Shown here: one piece after another, positions 17,101 through 26,373 of the stretch | Position numbering within the stretch: the first letter of the stretch is position 1 | How the letters are laid out: each line of letters starts with the position of its first letter | Program-made: the position numbers and the translations under genes | IMG/VR virus record: IMGVR_UViG_3300042503_000400 | Coordinates: 1 to 54,835 of that record | Direction: 5' to 3' (one strand) | Source: a virus | Length of the DNA: 54,835 nucleotides | The notes under the pieces: model-generated | Databases searched by the model: none | The model's input: only the letters and a program-made list of their open reading frames with translations | What the model was told of the DNA's origin: nothing

Positions 17101-20100
17101 TTCATAGCTACGCCACTCGGTGCTGTTCTCGGTCAGACCCTCGATCCCCGGGAAGCGCTCCTTCTTCTTGACGGTCTTGCCGCCCTCCTCGAACTCCACG
17201 TCGTAGTCAAACCCGTCGCGCATCTGTTCAAAGGTGCGAGTGCCGTTCTTCTGCAGCCGTTCAATCTCGGGGGTGTTGCGGGTAAGTTTGTCCCCGTCGA
17301 TCCGGAACAGTGGCACACGACCAAGATCACCGCCTGCTTTCGCGTAGTCAGAGGCGCCGCGGCGAAGACCCGCCATCAACATTTTACTGACGGTGCTGCG
17401 CTGCGCGTTAGAAATACCGCCAAGCTCTCCGTATACGGCGCGGCTTAGCGCCACCCGCATCATCTCGTTGTACTTGGTCTTGAGCGACATAGAGATGTCG
17501 CGGGCTTGCTTTAGGGAGTCATCAAACGCAGCGGACCCGGGGTTAATCCGTGCACGGTAGTTGGCGAGACTGAGCACCTGAGCCTTGAACCGGTCTAGGG
17601 AGTCAATCGTGTTGATGTTGCGAGCTTTGATGAAGTCCCACGCTTCGCCAAAAGACTGCGGAGCCGCGCCCAAATCGTCGCGCATCAGCCCCACTTCGAT
17701 GTTCACGTCACGCAGGGACTTGCCGGTTGAGAACCGCCCTGTATCACCCGAGGTTTCCACGTTGTGCAAGCGTTGCCCTACAGACCCCGCGTCGAAAGTA
17801 ACCCCCGTGCCGTAGCGCACATAGCGCCGGGACTGGTCGAGCAGGTAGCGGGTCATCTCATCGCCGTAACGCACGCCGAGCTTGTTTAGGATGCTCTTGA
17901 TAGAGTTCCACACCCGGGCCACGAGACTGGTGTCGAGGATGGCTGCGTAGTCCGACAAGTATTCTTCCACGGCCTCGGCTCTGGAGAGACCGGGACGCGC
18001 AGCCATAGCTGCGTCGGCTGCCCGTGACACGCGCTCATCAAGGTTGTACACCGCTTCCATCAGAGCGTCGAACTTCGCGCCGGGCATGATGGCCCGCAGG
18101 CCATAGTGGCCCATGCTCTCGTGGGCGAGGACGAAGTTAAGCTGCTGCTCGGTGGCAATGCGATCGGTGAAGACGACGACCTGACCGTCGCCGAAGGAGT
18201 AACCCATGGCCTGAGCGGTGTCGAAGTCGCCCTGCGGGCGGGCTGCCACGGCGCGGGCGTAAAGCTGTGGGAACTTGGCCTTGAGGTCAGCCTGATTGCG
18301 GACCACGGTGACCTTGGGTGCACGTGCCAGCTTGCTGAGGAAGTTCCTGACCAAGAGCTGCACGCGGCCGGGCGCGATGGCAGTGATGGGTTTGCCGTCC
18401 AGATCGACGACACCCTCGATGGTGTTCCAGTTGGCGAGGGCGAAGCCGCCACGAGCAGTCAGTTCGCCACGCTGAACATTCGGTTCGTTCTGGGCGTTGA
18501 CGTAGGCCAGCAGTGGGACGTTACCCCGACCCCGCAAGGCGGTACGACCTTCTTCGCCAAGGGCTTTAACCGCCACAGCGGTCTCACGAAATGCCTTTAT
18601 AAACCCAGACGGTAGATCGGTATTGCTCGCACGGCTCGCGGCAAATACGTCAAGCATCGTGTTCAACGTGTGGATTGCAGTAGACCCACCGACTTGAGAT
18701 TCTAGAGCTTCACCTGCGGCTTCCATCTCGGGTACAGACCCGACACTTTTATATTTATCCCAGAGTTCTTTCGCATAGGTCTGGTCAGCAGATGACAGCG
18801 TAGCAACGTACTCTTTGGCACGCCGTAGGCGAGCACGATAGGCAGCGGCCAGTTCCGGATCAGTGTCCTTGAGCCCCTTGGGGGTACGACCTTCGGCGAT
18901 TGCCATCACGCCAAACAACGCTTGGTCCCGCTCATCAGCGGCCAACTCGGGGTCTGCCAGTTCCTCGATGTACCCGTCCAGTTCGGCATTTAGCAACTCT
19001 GCGTCAGACACGGCCTGCGCACCGGCCTCGTCTTTGGCCCGTTCAACGGCTTGCTCAAAGGTAACCGCTTCGCGGGTCTGTACTGCGGTTGGCGCTGTAC
19101 GTTCTGCCTCCCGGCGGGCTGCTATAGCCTCTCTATTCTGACGCGGTGTCCTGTAGGTCCCGCCAGCAGTAAACTTGTCAAGTACAGCTTCCACATTGGC
19201 TGCAGCGGTGGCTTCTCTACCACCAGTTCTCGTGGTTCCTTTTTCGGCAAGCGCGGCAAACGCACTCGGCCGTGTTGGTGCCGTAGTTACTTCGGTAAAG
19301 ATCGAAGATGGCTCAGCCCGAGGTTTGGGTTGGGCAGGCACACCCGGGCCCTCGGGCACCGCCTCGGCCCGAGGTTTAGGTTGGGCGGCAGCGCCTCGCC
19401 GGACTGTCGCCGCCTTGGGTGCAGCAGCTTTGGGCGCACCCTGACGCTGGATGCCGGCCTTGCCGGTTGGTTTGGTCGGCGCCGGAGGCGGTGGCGGGGG
19501 CGCAACAGCGCGGTCGATCGCAGCGTTCACTGCGTCGGGGTCACTGGCGATTAGGGTACCAATGCCCTGCGCATCCGTGCCGAGGTCGGCGAGGACAGCC
19601 TGCTGCTGCTCCGGGGTGAGGGCACCCAAGCGCTCGATGACGTCACGCTGCTTCTTCGGCAGCGGCTTGGCTTTCAGCGGGGCCTTGGCCTTGGGCGCGG
19701 GTGTGGCCTTCGCCGCCGCCGCTCTCTGTGCCTTGGTGAGCGGTCGCGCTACGGGAGCGGCAACAGGAGTAGGTACAGGCGGCACTCGCGTGTCCGGCGT
19801 AACTCCCGCACCCACGTCCTCGATCCGACTGCGCAGCCCCGCGAGCACCCTAGTGGCGTCAGTGTATTCTGCCCCCGCCCGTTGCTGCTGGACCCTGTCA
19901 CCGGTCGCACGCGCTTGGATGAGGGCTCGGTTCGCAGCCTCGACCCGTGCCTCAGCCTCCATCAGGTTGTTGTAGTACAGCCGATCGGCAGGAGTGGCGG
20001 CTCCTGCTACCTGCTCCGCTACCGACATGTCGGCAGCCCTACCACGCGCAGCAAGTTCCTCCCCGCGGGCGGCACGCTGTAGCGATCGGCCGGCTGCAGC

Positions 20101-21894
20101 CTGCGCGACTTCGCCCTCTAGTGCTGCATCAAGCGCAGCACCCTGCCTGTTGGCTGCGGCTGAGCGACTGCCGCGAAGTAGGTTGCGGGCCATCGCGCCC
20201 CGGGCGACGTCTACGGCCTGCGTAGCGTCAAGCGCAGCATCGCGTGCTTCCACCGCGGCTCTCCGCTCGTTCGCGCGCAGCAGCGTGATAGGGGCAGGCG
20301 GACCCTGCATCGGGCCAAGCGGAGCAGGCCCTTGCATCTCGCCGAGCGGCGCGGGCCCCTGCATCGGGCCAAGCGGAGCAGGCCCTTGCATCTCACCAAG
20401 CGGCATCGGCCCCTGCATCGGGCCAAGCGGAGCAGGCCCTTGCATCTCACCAAGCGGCATCGGCCCCTGCATCGGGCCAAGCGGAGCAGGCCCTTGCATG
20501 TAGTCTTCTAGCCGCGGACCCTGCATCGGTCCAAGCGGCGCTGTGTCGGCCGGTGCCTCTTTCTCAGCCGCCTGCTCAGTGGCAGTGGTGTTCAGATCGA
20601 GCGGCTTGTCAGTAGGAACTGGTGGCTTGGGAGCGCCACGCGCAAACGCACCCTGTGGGAGCGCGACACCAACACCGCCACCGAGGAGGGCACCAGCACC
20701 TGCTGCCACGAGCATCTGCTCGCCGTACCGTTCGGCGATATAGGGGGCCAGTACTTTCCAGTCCTGCGGGGACAGGTTGTCGTGTACCATGGGGTCGAAC
20801 AGCACAGACTCAAGGAAGGTCTGCGCCACTTCCGTGCCAGCTTCCGCAAAGCCAGTGGCAACACCAGAGGTCAGTCGACGGCGAACCGCACTCTTGGCTG
20901 CGTTCTCAGCTGCGGCTTTAACGACCGGGCTCAGCAGTCGGCTTTCGATACCGAACGTGTCGAGGTAGGAGTTAGCCAGTGCGCCGCCGAGGACGCCCAC
21001 CTTAACCAGTGGATCGCTCAGGTCCTGCTGGTTGCGGACAGCCGCGTCGTACATACCGGCGAGGTGGATGGGGAAGTTAGCCCCAGCTGCGCCAGCAGTA
21101 GCGGCGCGTGTTACACCTTGAGTAGCCATACCGGCACGAGAAGCCAGCGACGCGGCACCCATACCACCCGCTAACGACCCCACCAGCAGCGGGATGGACT
21201 CGATGGACCCGTCGACGATCTGCTCCCACAGAGAGCTGTTCTCAGCAATGAGCGCGGAGCGCAGCTGTTCGTTCTCAGAGTCACCAAGAAGCGACTCGAC
21301 CGGAGCACGCAGCGCAGCACCCGTTTCCTCGAAGCCCGCCAGTGTCGCGGCCGTACCCGGCAGCGTGCCAAGACCGTAGGCTAGGTTCTTGAGACCACGA
21401 CCCAGCAGTTCCCCGGTGCCACGGCGCTCGGAAAACGACGCGAGGTACTGCCCGAACGCGTTACCGGGTAGAGCAACCCACCCAGCGCCAGTAGGGCGAG
21501 TGGTATTCCCCGGCGTCTGAGCAGCTTCAAGCGCAGAGCGGACGTCATCAGCTTTGAACACACGGTCGCCAGCGAACATTTCGTTCGTGGCTTGGTTGAA
21601 GTAGGCCGTGGCGGGAGGACGCACTGGCGTACCAGCGGGGGTACCAAGAGTCGGTCCCTCGAACAAACTCGCTGCGCGGGCGTCCCCGGCCGCACGGGCT
21701 TCGTTAAGCGTAGTCAGTGCCGAAGGCGCTTGCCGCGGAACCACGCGGCCGGAAACGAGTGTGTCTGCGTCTGTCGGTTGAAGACTACCGGCGCCCATGC
21801 GGGTTGCCGGATCATCCCCGAAACGAGCGGACGGGACACGAAGCCCCGTCCCCATAGCTTGGCTGACCGGCCTGTCAAAAAACATTTCAGCCAT
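14128..21894 (-). CDS. Giant polyvalent-type internal virion protein
   Basis: 2588 residues, the last gene of the late operon. In order: an N-terminal region with small-residue hydrophobic stretches; a Pro/Gly/Met/Gln nonapeptide repeat (about 450-537); an Ala/Pro/Lys linker region (to about 880); HESMGH at 1258-1263 inside LAHESMGHYGLRAIM; long helical regions; and a C-terminal part around FNSFERASRQTAGLTAYRLE with a hydrophobic segment near residue 2300, resembling LPD38-type domains of large polyvalent proteins. Such proteins are packaged and injected with phage DNA. HExxxH is not the classical HExxH metalloprotease motif, so catalysis is uncertain. Position after the other internal proteins supports ejection. 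Confidence 0.85.
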   Translation of the reverse strand: MAEMFFDRPVSQAMGTGLRVPSARFGDDPATRMGAGSLQPTDADTLVSGRVVPRQAPSALTTLNEARAAGDARAASLFEGPTLGTPAGTPVRPPATAYFNQATNEMFAGDRVFKADDVRSALEAAQTPGNTTRPTGAGWVALPGNAFGQYLASFSERRGTGELLGRGLKNLAYGLGTLPGTAATLAGFEETGAALRAPVESLLGDSENEQLRSALIAENSSLWEQIVDGSIESIPLLVGSLAGGMGAASLASRAGMATQGVTRAATAGAAGANFPIHLAGMYDAAVRNQQDLSDPLVKVGVLGGALANSYLDTFGIESRLLSPVVKAAAENAAKSAVRRRLTSGVATGFAEAGTEVAQTFLESVLFDPMVHDNLSPQDWKVLAPYIAERYGEQMLVAAGAGALLGGGVGVALPQGAFARGAPKPPVPTDKPLDLNTTATEQAAEKEAPADTAPLGPMQGPRLEDYMQGPAPLGPMQGPMPLGEMQGPAPLGPMQGPMPLGEMQGPAPLGPMQGPAPLGEMQGPAPLGPMQGPPAPITLLRANERRAAVEARDAALDATQAVDVARGAMARNLLRGSRSAAANRQGAALDAALEGEVAQAAAGRSLQRAARGEELAARGRAADMSVAEQVAGAATPADRLYYNNLMEAEARVEAANRALIQARATGDRVQQQRAGAEYTDATRVLAGLRSRIEDVGAGVTPDTRVPPVPTPVAAPVARPLTKAQRAAAAKATPAPKAKAPLKAKPLPKKQRDVIERLGALTPEQQQAVLADLGTDAQGIGTLIASDPDAVNAAIDRAVAPPPPPPAPTKPTGKAGIQRQGAPKAAAPKAATVRRGAAAQPKPRAEAVPEGPGVPAQPKPRAEPSSIFTEVTTAPTRPSAFAALAEKGTTRTGGREATAAANVEAVLDKFTAGGTYRTPRQNREAIAARREAERTAPTAVQTREAVTFEQAVERAKDEAGAQAVSDAELLNAELDGYIEELADPELAADERDQALFGVMAIAEGRTPKGLKDTDPELAAAYRARLRRAKEYVATLSSADQTYAKELWDKYKSVGSVPEMEAAGEALESQVGGSTAIHTLNTMLDVFAASRASNTDLPSGFIKAFRETAVAVKALGEEGRTALRGRGNVPLLAYVNAQNEPNVQRGELTARGGFALANWNTIEGVVDLDGKPITAIAPGRVQLLVRNFLSKLARAPKVTVVRNQADLKAKFPQLYARAVAARPQGDFDTAQAMGYSFGDGQVVVFTDRIATEQQLNFVLAHESMGHYGLRAIMPGAKFDALMEAVYNLDERVSRAADAAMAARPGLSRAEAVEEYLSDYAAILDTSLVARVWNSIKSILNKLGVRYGDEMTRYLLDQSRRYVRYGTGVTFDAGSVGQRLHNVETSGDTGRFSTGKSLRDVNIEVGLMRDDLGAAPQSFGEAWDFIKARNINTIDSLDRFKAQVLSLANYRARINPGSAAFDDSLKQARDISMSLKTKYNEMMRVALSRAVYGELGGISNAQRSTVSKMLMAGLRRGASDYAKAGGDLGRVPLFRIDGDKLTRNTPEIERLQKNGTRTFEQMRDGFDYDVEFEEGGKTVKKKERFPGIEGLTENSTEWRSYESVRKAMDGIELELLEAHYQSLIDNRDLMFRKLAQSVTDGELTADERAALVTVAETYSNLYTTDVTVSESGGARLDPDYQTYANDVLRQTNMALIGESTDRFDALRKLLVEPRVFIKGEAGSEVDRTLPAAMEAQIADDLIAKLKGFRQRLSLKGDKFAVQDKVKQIITAEIANQDADAYTKRTLFTGYVPILREGRFQMRVVALVGGKPVQVKDSYREQLVYSQFDSLSEAVEMSGKANEAFGNTPFEVMYYSDAAQGYVLGNVTLQAVPETALETVAAPPDLNLNEFLRGIRQFDINLSPQKLEQLVVALTRQNSSARNRLMRAFTPGADPDAIMAASRHIEGRASTVAKIATRVRRSELMDRSMRSTNELWNAELKDPRTGRDWAEVLKERADAMDADPTVSREAKVDARRIYEAYAHMVQQTRGGPANRANQFYGEAAKTMEFVEGNRSVDESDFGAKPWVSALRAITSMVQLGGSVATGAMNFVALETNVVPYLASYNSKTAFGGGFGLGNVHKEMVRAAVQVGGRSIVDSRFDTAEFFAEVEASDKLQKQFGLSAREAQFLKEGILDGKLTPAQTNSLIGTSRGRVTRGATQKAIDVWMWTFNSFERASRQTAGLTAYRLEYARKLAAGKTEAEAHDQATQFSLQALDLTLGDYAVLNRPPAWRSGIQSFAYMYKVFVTTSVQLLANMDRKGQIFMLGSLWMLTGLAGLPFAEDLEDVIDTIAQTLKISGWQGARYEAAQMLDSIFPGMSPLLMQGLVNQFVPGDVAAKTSLGDLLPGSGALIAGADPFRSVMEILGPAAGMIGATGTFAKQALTAPFTATVDVEDVLRESPVTMMRAAGEAYVYMQNGAITDRRGYTVSPEMSAGVVLTRVLGFYPVAASRQYEMIGMAKRITDYQREQTTAYRTGWVKAMMEGDRARAREIEAEVDTWNAGSKGTGLEIKNFVKNSQRALKEADRPAMERTLRSAPNAAERDLQNLIDLMTLN
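20303..20540 (-). repeat. Tandem 27/54-bp repeat coding a P-L-G-x-M-Q-G-P nonapeptide
   Basis: The string GGAGCAGGCCCTTGCAT recurs at 20321, 20375, 20429 and 20483, a period of exactly 54 bases. Each period encodes two nonapeptides, APLGPMQGP and MPLGEMQGP, with slight variants at the ends. The repeat lies in frame in the giant gene. Confidence 0.95.
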
Positions 21895-21897
21895 GGT

Positions 21898-23820
21898 TTA
21901 CCCCCCGATGTCGACAAGCACGGTCTGCGGCCCTGCGGCTGTATCTTGCACCTGTAGTTGGAACGCTGCAACCTGTTGTCCGTTGGAGAGCACCACAATC
22001 GTGTCCTCCCCGAGCTTCTGGTAGTTATAGTCTGCGGCCGGGCCGGGCAGCTTGCCGCTGGCAACCAACGCCGCCTTGAGCTGCTCGACCTGCACATCAT
22101 TCAGCTTGGTGCCGAGGTCTTGCTCGATTGCCAGCGCCATGTCGAAGGCTTTTTGGTCAGCGTCCAAGGCGGCTTGGTTCTGGTCGATCGTGGTCTGCTG
22201 ACGGATAGCTTCATCAGTTTTGAAGGTTTCCTTAGCGCGTTCTGCTTCCGCAGCAGCAACCTGTGCACGGTAGCCAGCGTCAATCGTCTGCAGCATTTCA
22301 TCGCCCATACCGGCAAGGTCAGCGTCAGCTTGCGACAGTTGACCGTTCATGTAAACGTCGCCCAGCCCATTACCCTTCGGGATAATGACGACGTCAGCGC
22401 CGCCATACACCATGGATGCCACTGCACTCAGGCGCTGCGCACTGTTGAAGTTGGTAGCCTCGTTAACGCCCAGCGTGAGCTGCTGCGTAAGGATCATGGT
22501 TTCCAGCTCGCGCACCTTGCTGACGGCGGTCATGTAACCATTGAGGTCGCCTCTGTTCATAGCATCTTCGGCCGCGTAGGCGTACAGCGCACGCTCTTGT
22601 TCGGCGATGGCCGAGAAGTTCGGGTCGAACACAGGACTGTTCTGCTGCGAGACAAGTGCCGGCAGGTCCACATTGCCTGCCGGAGTCCTGCCGATGTCGG
22701 CGAAGAACATCTCTGTCGGGGTCGGTGCTGCGCCAAGGCGCTCACCAAACGTCATGGTCTGGCCGGTCGGTTGCTGCGCCGTTCCGACGCCCGCACCGAA
22801 CCCCAAGGTGTAATCACCCAGTGGCTGATACGGTGCGGGCTCTGGTGGGCGTACACCCGCGGGCGGGAAGCGCATAGCGTCACCGCCCATGTCCTCCACG
22901 GGCACCCTGATAGGTCCGTTAGGTCCTTGGATGGTAATCATCTGCGGCGGCACGTAGCCTTCTGGGTAGTACGGACCCGCCGGTACTTGACGTGCACCGA
23001 GAACTTCGGGGCCTTCCAGAGCAGTGGCGCCGCGAACGGACACGGCCCCGGGCCGCTGTCCCGCCTCGGCAATCAGAGCATCTAGCGCCCGCTCTTCGGC
23101 AACGAGTGCGTCAAGGTCCTCCGACCCCCGTCCGCCTTCTTGCCGCGCGGCTACGTCATCAGCCCGGCGCCGTTGGATGTCTCTCTTAATCTCCTGCATA
23201 AGCGGCAAAGCATTGCTGTCCAGCCACACGTCACCATAGCCCGGTATGCTGACGAATTGCTCCTCCAGCCGCCCTTGCGTTGCTCGCGCAGCAAAGTCGC
23301 CCGGGCGTGCAGACAGGTCACCGGCTCCCGGTGTATAGAATGTCGGTGTCATCAACGCGCCAAGCGTGTCAGTACCCGCGCCGCCGCTTACAGAAGTCGA
23401 CCCCGCCCCACCAGAGATATTGGCGTTAGCTGCTGCAGGCGCGGCAGGAGCCCTAGTACCCATGCTTAGCGGTATACGAACACCGCCCTGTGGGGCAGAA
23501 GGTGCGCCGGGGACGGTAGCACCACTGCCAGTGGCTGGCGCCCCAATACGAAAGAACGGTTGCGCAGTTCCAATACCGGCGAGTGCTGCTTTGTTGGCAG
23601 CTCTAGCAGCGGCTGCCTCAGCTGTTGCCGCCGCACGGCGACGCTTGGCTTCCTCACGGTCTTCGACCTTGAACTGCTGGTCCTGCGCGCGGATGTTCAT
23701 CTCCTGACGCGATGACCGCTGGCCGAGGGCAGTGGTTACACCCGTACCAAACGCCTCAGACATACGCGGATCGGGCGCACCGACGCCGCCAATGATGCGG
23801 TTACCGAAGACTTGGACCAT
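21898..23820 (-). CDS. Internal virion protein, coiled-coil rich
   Basis: 640 residues. A Gln/Arg/Glu-rich N-terminal segment (EMNIRAQDQQFKVEDREEAK) leads into an Ala-rich coil at about 40-85. Then come Gly/Pro-rich linkers (about 90-360) and a second helical region at about 400-560 (RVELETMI-like and ERAKETFKTDEAIRQQTT). It sits between a glycine-zipper protein and the giant polyvalent protein, the usual place for podoviral ejection proteins. Function is inferred from position and composition. Confidence 0.75.
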   Translation of the reverse strand: MVQVFGNRIIGGVGAPDPRMSEAFGTGVTTALGQRSSRQEMNIRAQDQQFKVEDREEAKRRRAAATAEAAAARAANKAALAGIGTAQPFFRIGAPATGSGATVPGAPSAPQGGVRIPLSMGTRAPAAPAAANANISGGAGSTSVSGGAGTDTLGALMTPTFYTPGAGDLSARPGDFAARATQGRLEEQFVSIPGYGDVWLDSNALPLMQEIKRDIQRRRADDVAARQEGGRGSEDLDALVAEERALDALIAEAGQRPGAVSVRGATALEGPEVLGARQVPAGPYYPEGYVPPQMITIQGPNGPIRVPVEDMGGDAMRFPPAGVRPPEPAPYQPLGDYTLGFGAGVGTAQQPTGQTMTFGERLGAAPTPTEMFFADIGRTPAGNVDLPALVSQQNSPVFDPNFSAIAEQERALYAYAAEDAMNRGDLNGYMTAVSKVRELETMILTQQLTLGVNEATNFNSAQRLSAVASMVYGGADVVIIPKGNGLGDVYMNGQLSQADADLAGMGDEMLQTIDAGYRAQVAAAEAERAKETFKTDEAIRQQTTIDQNQAALDADQKAFDMALAIEQDLGTKLNDVQVEQLKAALVASGKLPGPAADYNYQKLGEDTIVVLSNGQQVAAFQLQVQDTAAGPQTVLVDIGG

Positions 23821-23832
23821 GGGTGCCTCCTA

Positions 23833-24723
23833 TTAGGCGATGTTACCGTACATTTGCCCGAAACCACCAGCCAAGTCACGACCAAAATCCGCCCGGCGTT
23901 TGTACAGGTCTTCGTAGATGGCCATGTTAAGCTCGGCTCCCGTGGTCGGGACGTTGGTTGGGAGTTGCGCAAGCCCTGCGGCTTTAGTTTGCGCAGCACG
24001 AGCCTGTTCGCCAGTGACAGCAGCGGTGCCAAGACGGGCACCCTCGATCGAAGCGCGACGACGCTCCGCGGTCTGGAGACCCGGGCGACCAGAGATGGCG
24101 GCAGTACGCTCGACATCACGCAGGCCGCGCTGAGTGCCCATCTGGGCCTCAGCAAACGCACGCTCCGGGTTGGCCTCGCCAGCTTGGAGGAGAGAACGTG
24201 CGCCTGCTAGGCGCTCGTCGAAGACACCACGCTCAGTGGCGGCGGTCTCGGCATTACGCGCAACAGCCTCGCGTTCTTCGGGGGTCAAGTTCTGCGGCGC
24301 CTTACCAAACATGGCCATGGCCACCGGTGCAAGGTTGCCGATGTTAAGGCCTGAGAAGAACCCGCCACCTCCCCCGCCCGCAACCGCCGGGGCTGTTTTT
24401 ACCAGCGCGTCACCTACTGCAGCCCCGGTCTCCGCACCACCTGTGATACCGCCAAACATGCCTTTAGCGGCTTGTCCGATCTGGCCGAAGCCACCTGCTG
24501 CACCAAAGCCACCAAGCCCACCAAGCGCTGCTCCGATCCTTGGGTCTACCCCAGCTGCGGCCGCACCAAGTCCGCCGATGGCGGCACCCGTCAGTGCTGA
24601 GCCGAGCGCCCCGGAGATACCGATGGCGCCAGCGATGGGGGCAGCGATGAAGGGGGCAGCGATCATGGCCACAGCCCCGGCTACTTTCTTAATGCCGCGC
24701 CACACTTTCGACAGGAAGCCCAT
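23833..24723 (-). CDS. Glycine-zipper internal virion / DNA-ejection protein
   Basis: 296 residues from ATG 24723 (ATGA overlap with the upstream gene). After a short basic start (GFLSKVWRGIKKVAGAV) come about 100 residues of Gly/Ala-rich hydrophobic sequence with GxxxG spacing (AIGGLGAAAAGV, GGLGGFGAAGGFG), typical of membrane-inserting ejection proteins. The C-terminal half is charged helix (NLTPEEREAVARNAETAATE). It probably forms part of the channel by which DNA crosses the envelope. No sequence family is certain. Confidence 0.8.
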   Translation of the reverse strand: MGFLSKVWRGIKKVAGAVAMIAAPFIAAPIAGAIGISGALGSALTGAAIGGLGAAAAGVDPRIGAALGGLGGFGAAGGFGQIGQAAKGMFGGITGGAETGAAVGDALVKTAPAVAGGGGGGFFSGLNIGNLAPVAMAMFGKAPQNLTPEEREAVARNAETAATERGVFDERLAGARSLLQAGEANPERAFAEAQMGTQRGLRDVERTAAISGRPGLQTAERRRASIEGARLGTAAVTGEQARAAQTKAAGLAQLPTNVPTTGAELNMAIYEDLYKRRADFGRDLAGGFGQMYGNIA

Positions 24724-26012
24724 CACATCTCTCCTTTATCTTCTGCGCCACGCGTTTTGGCAATCATCTTGTCGAGGTGGTCAGTCCCCAGCCTCCGAAC
24801 CACGTCAGCAGGGATGACGTACTCACCCTCGTGGGCGTTGATCGGGATCGACCCATCCGGGTTCTTGCTCTTGGCCGGCAGTGCGCCGCCCTTAGCCATC
24901 GACATCTGGGGTGCCTGTCCTGCGGACATCGGCATGCCGCCTTGCTCTGGCGCAGGCGTGGTCATCTGTCCACCACCCATGGTCTTGCCAATGATGTAGA
25001 GGATGATGAGGAACCCTTGGTCGTACTCCGCGCCGACGTCCTCGGCGTCCAGCATGCCCTGCTGGATCAGAACTTGGCGCAGCTGCGGCCACATGTCGGG
25101 GTTCTGCAACGCCGTCGTGGCGACCTGAACAAACATGTTGAGGCTTTGGGCGTCGATCTCACCAGCCGCCATGGCTTGCTGGACTTGCGCCTTGATCTGT
25201 TCAACCTGCTGCGGGTTCTGCTGCATGAACTGCTGCGCCTGCTGGTCGATGGCAGCGAAGTTAAGCGGACGGCCCTGACCGCCCTGCGGAGCGAGACCAA
25301 CCACAGGAGCGCCGCCTTGCTGGGCGACGTTCATAGCCATGGGAGAAGCCATCGGGCGCTGTGGCATGCCGCCGGGGCCGACCATCCCGCCCTCAGCATA
25401 GGACTGCATGGGCATGTCGAGCATACGCGCCAGCGCGGGCGGCAGATCAAGCGACGCCGTCGACGGGCGGATGGGGGCGCCATCCTTGCCCACGTAGCCA
25501 CCGGCCTCATAGGTCGGGACGCGCGAACGCTCGGCGTTGCGGCGGCTGATCTCCTCGCCGATCAGAAGCAGGTTACTGGAGTCGATCAGGTCGGAGCCCC
25601 CGCTCGGGGGAACCACGGCCGGAGTCGTGACCGGCAGGTCTACGACAGGCAGTACGGGTACCACAGGCTGAGCCGAACGACCTTCGCGCTCGCTACGTAC
25701 TGGCATGGCCGCGCGAGGTGCAGGTTCTGGTGTGGTCCGGGTTACCGGCCGGTCTTGCGCCGTCGGCGCACCCTGCGGGGCGCTAAGCGCCGCGGCCGTG
25801 CGGTTCAGTCTGCTGCTTGGGTCGTTGGTATTAACACCACCGGGGTTGTAGCTACCGCCGCCGCCCTGTCCGGCCGGGGCAATACCCATAGCGTTACCAG
25901 CGCGAGACAACGCGCCGCCGCCTGAGAACGTGGCACCGGACCGGCCAGCACCACCGCCGTCGAACATGTCACGAAGGCCAGTGTATCCGCCGCGAGAGGG
26001 GGCTTTTGCCAT
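24723..26012 (-). CDS. Virion structural protein, disordered N-terminus
   Basis: 429 residues. The first 200 are Gly/Ser/Pro-rich and probably disordered. A Gln-rich helix follows (NFAAIDQQAQQFMQQNPQQV), then a helical domain, and a C-terminal motif NAHEGEYVIPADVVRRLGTD that is recurrent in phage tail-end virion proteins. Short motifs SYAEGGMV and YEAGGYVG repeat within it. Located directly upstream of the ejection proteins, it is probably internal or tail-associated. Confidence 0.75.
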   Translation of the reverse strand: MAKAPSRGGYTGLRDMFDGGGAGRSGATFSGGGALSRAGNAMGIAPAGQGGGGSYNPGGVNTNDPSSRLNRTAAALSAPQGAPTAQDRPVTRTTPEPAPRAAMPVRSEREGRSAQPVVPVLPVVDLPVTTPAVVPPSGGSDLIDSSNLLLIGEEISRRNAERSRVPTYEAGGYVGKDGAPIRPSTASLDLPPALARMLDMPMQSYAEGGMVGPGGMPQRPMASPMAMNVAQQGGAPVVGLAPQGGQGRPLNFAAIDQQAQQFMQQNPQQVEQIKAQVQQAMAAGEIDAQSLNMFVQVATTALQNPDMWPQLRQVLIQQGMLDAEDVGAEYDQGFLIILYIIGKTMGGGQMTTPAPEQGGMPMSAGQAPQMSMAKGGALPAKSKNPDGSIPINAHEGEYVIPADVVRRLGTDHLDKMIAKTRGAEDKGEM

Positions 26013-26025
26013 ACCGGGTATCCTT

Positions 26026-26373
26026 TCAGCGTCTCAACTGTGAGATCAGAGTATTCAATGCTGCCCTTAGTTGGGCCACGTCATTTGTCAGAGACTGCAC
26101 GTCACGAACCAGCAACTGATAGTCGGACAAGGATGGCACCTGTGCACCACTGATTGTAAACCCCGATCCTACAGCAGATACTGCACGAATGGAAGGTTCT
26201 GGTGCACTGGTAATAGCGACCGACGACTTTAGCAATGCTCTGCTGGACAGGTCCTGTTCACCACGGGTGCCAATCAGAAGCTCGATGTTCTGTTTCATGG
26301 CGTTGAGGACACGAACCTGCCACTCCTCTACGCCAATCTGTGGCAGTGAGGGTATACCTGTAAACCGTGCCAT
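26026..26373 (-). CDS. Small virion-associated protein
   Basis: 115 residues. A short domain with the pattern IPSLPQIGVEEWQVRVLNAM is followed by Ser-rich linker and a C-terminal coiled coil (LLVRDVQSLTNDVAQLRAAL). The ATG abuts the stop of the nozzle-like gene. It may be a small trimeric tail component; no family is recognised. Confidence 0.7.
   Translation of the reverse strand: MARFTGIPSLPQIGVEEWQVRVLNAMKQNIELLIGTRGEQDLSSRALLKSSVAITSAPEPSIRAVSAVGSGFTISGAQVPSLSDYQLLVRDVQSLTNDVAQLRAALNTLISQLRR

Noticed and set aside
18106-18123. Calling the giant protein a zinc metalloprotease
   Set aside because: The motif is HExxxH, not HExxH, and no third ligand could be placed; noted as an oddity only.
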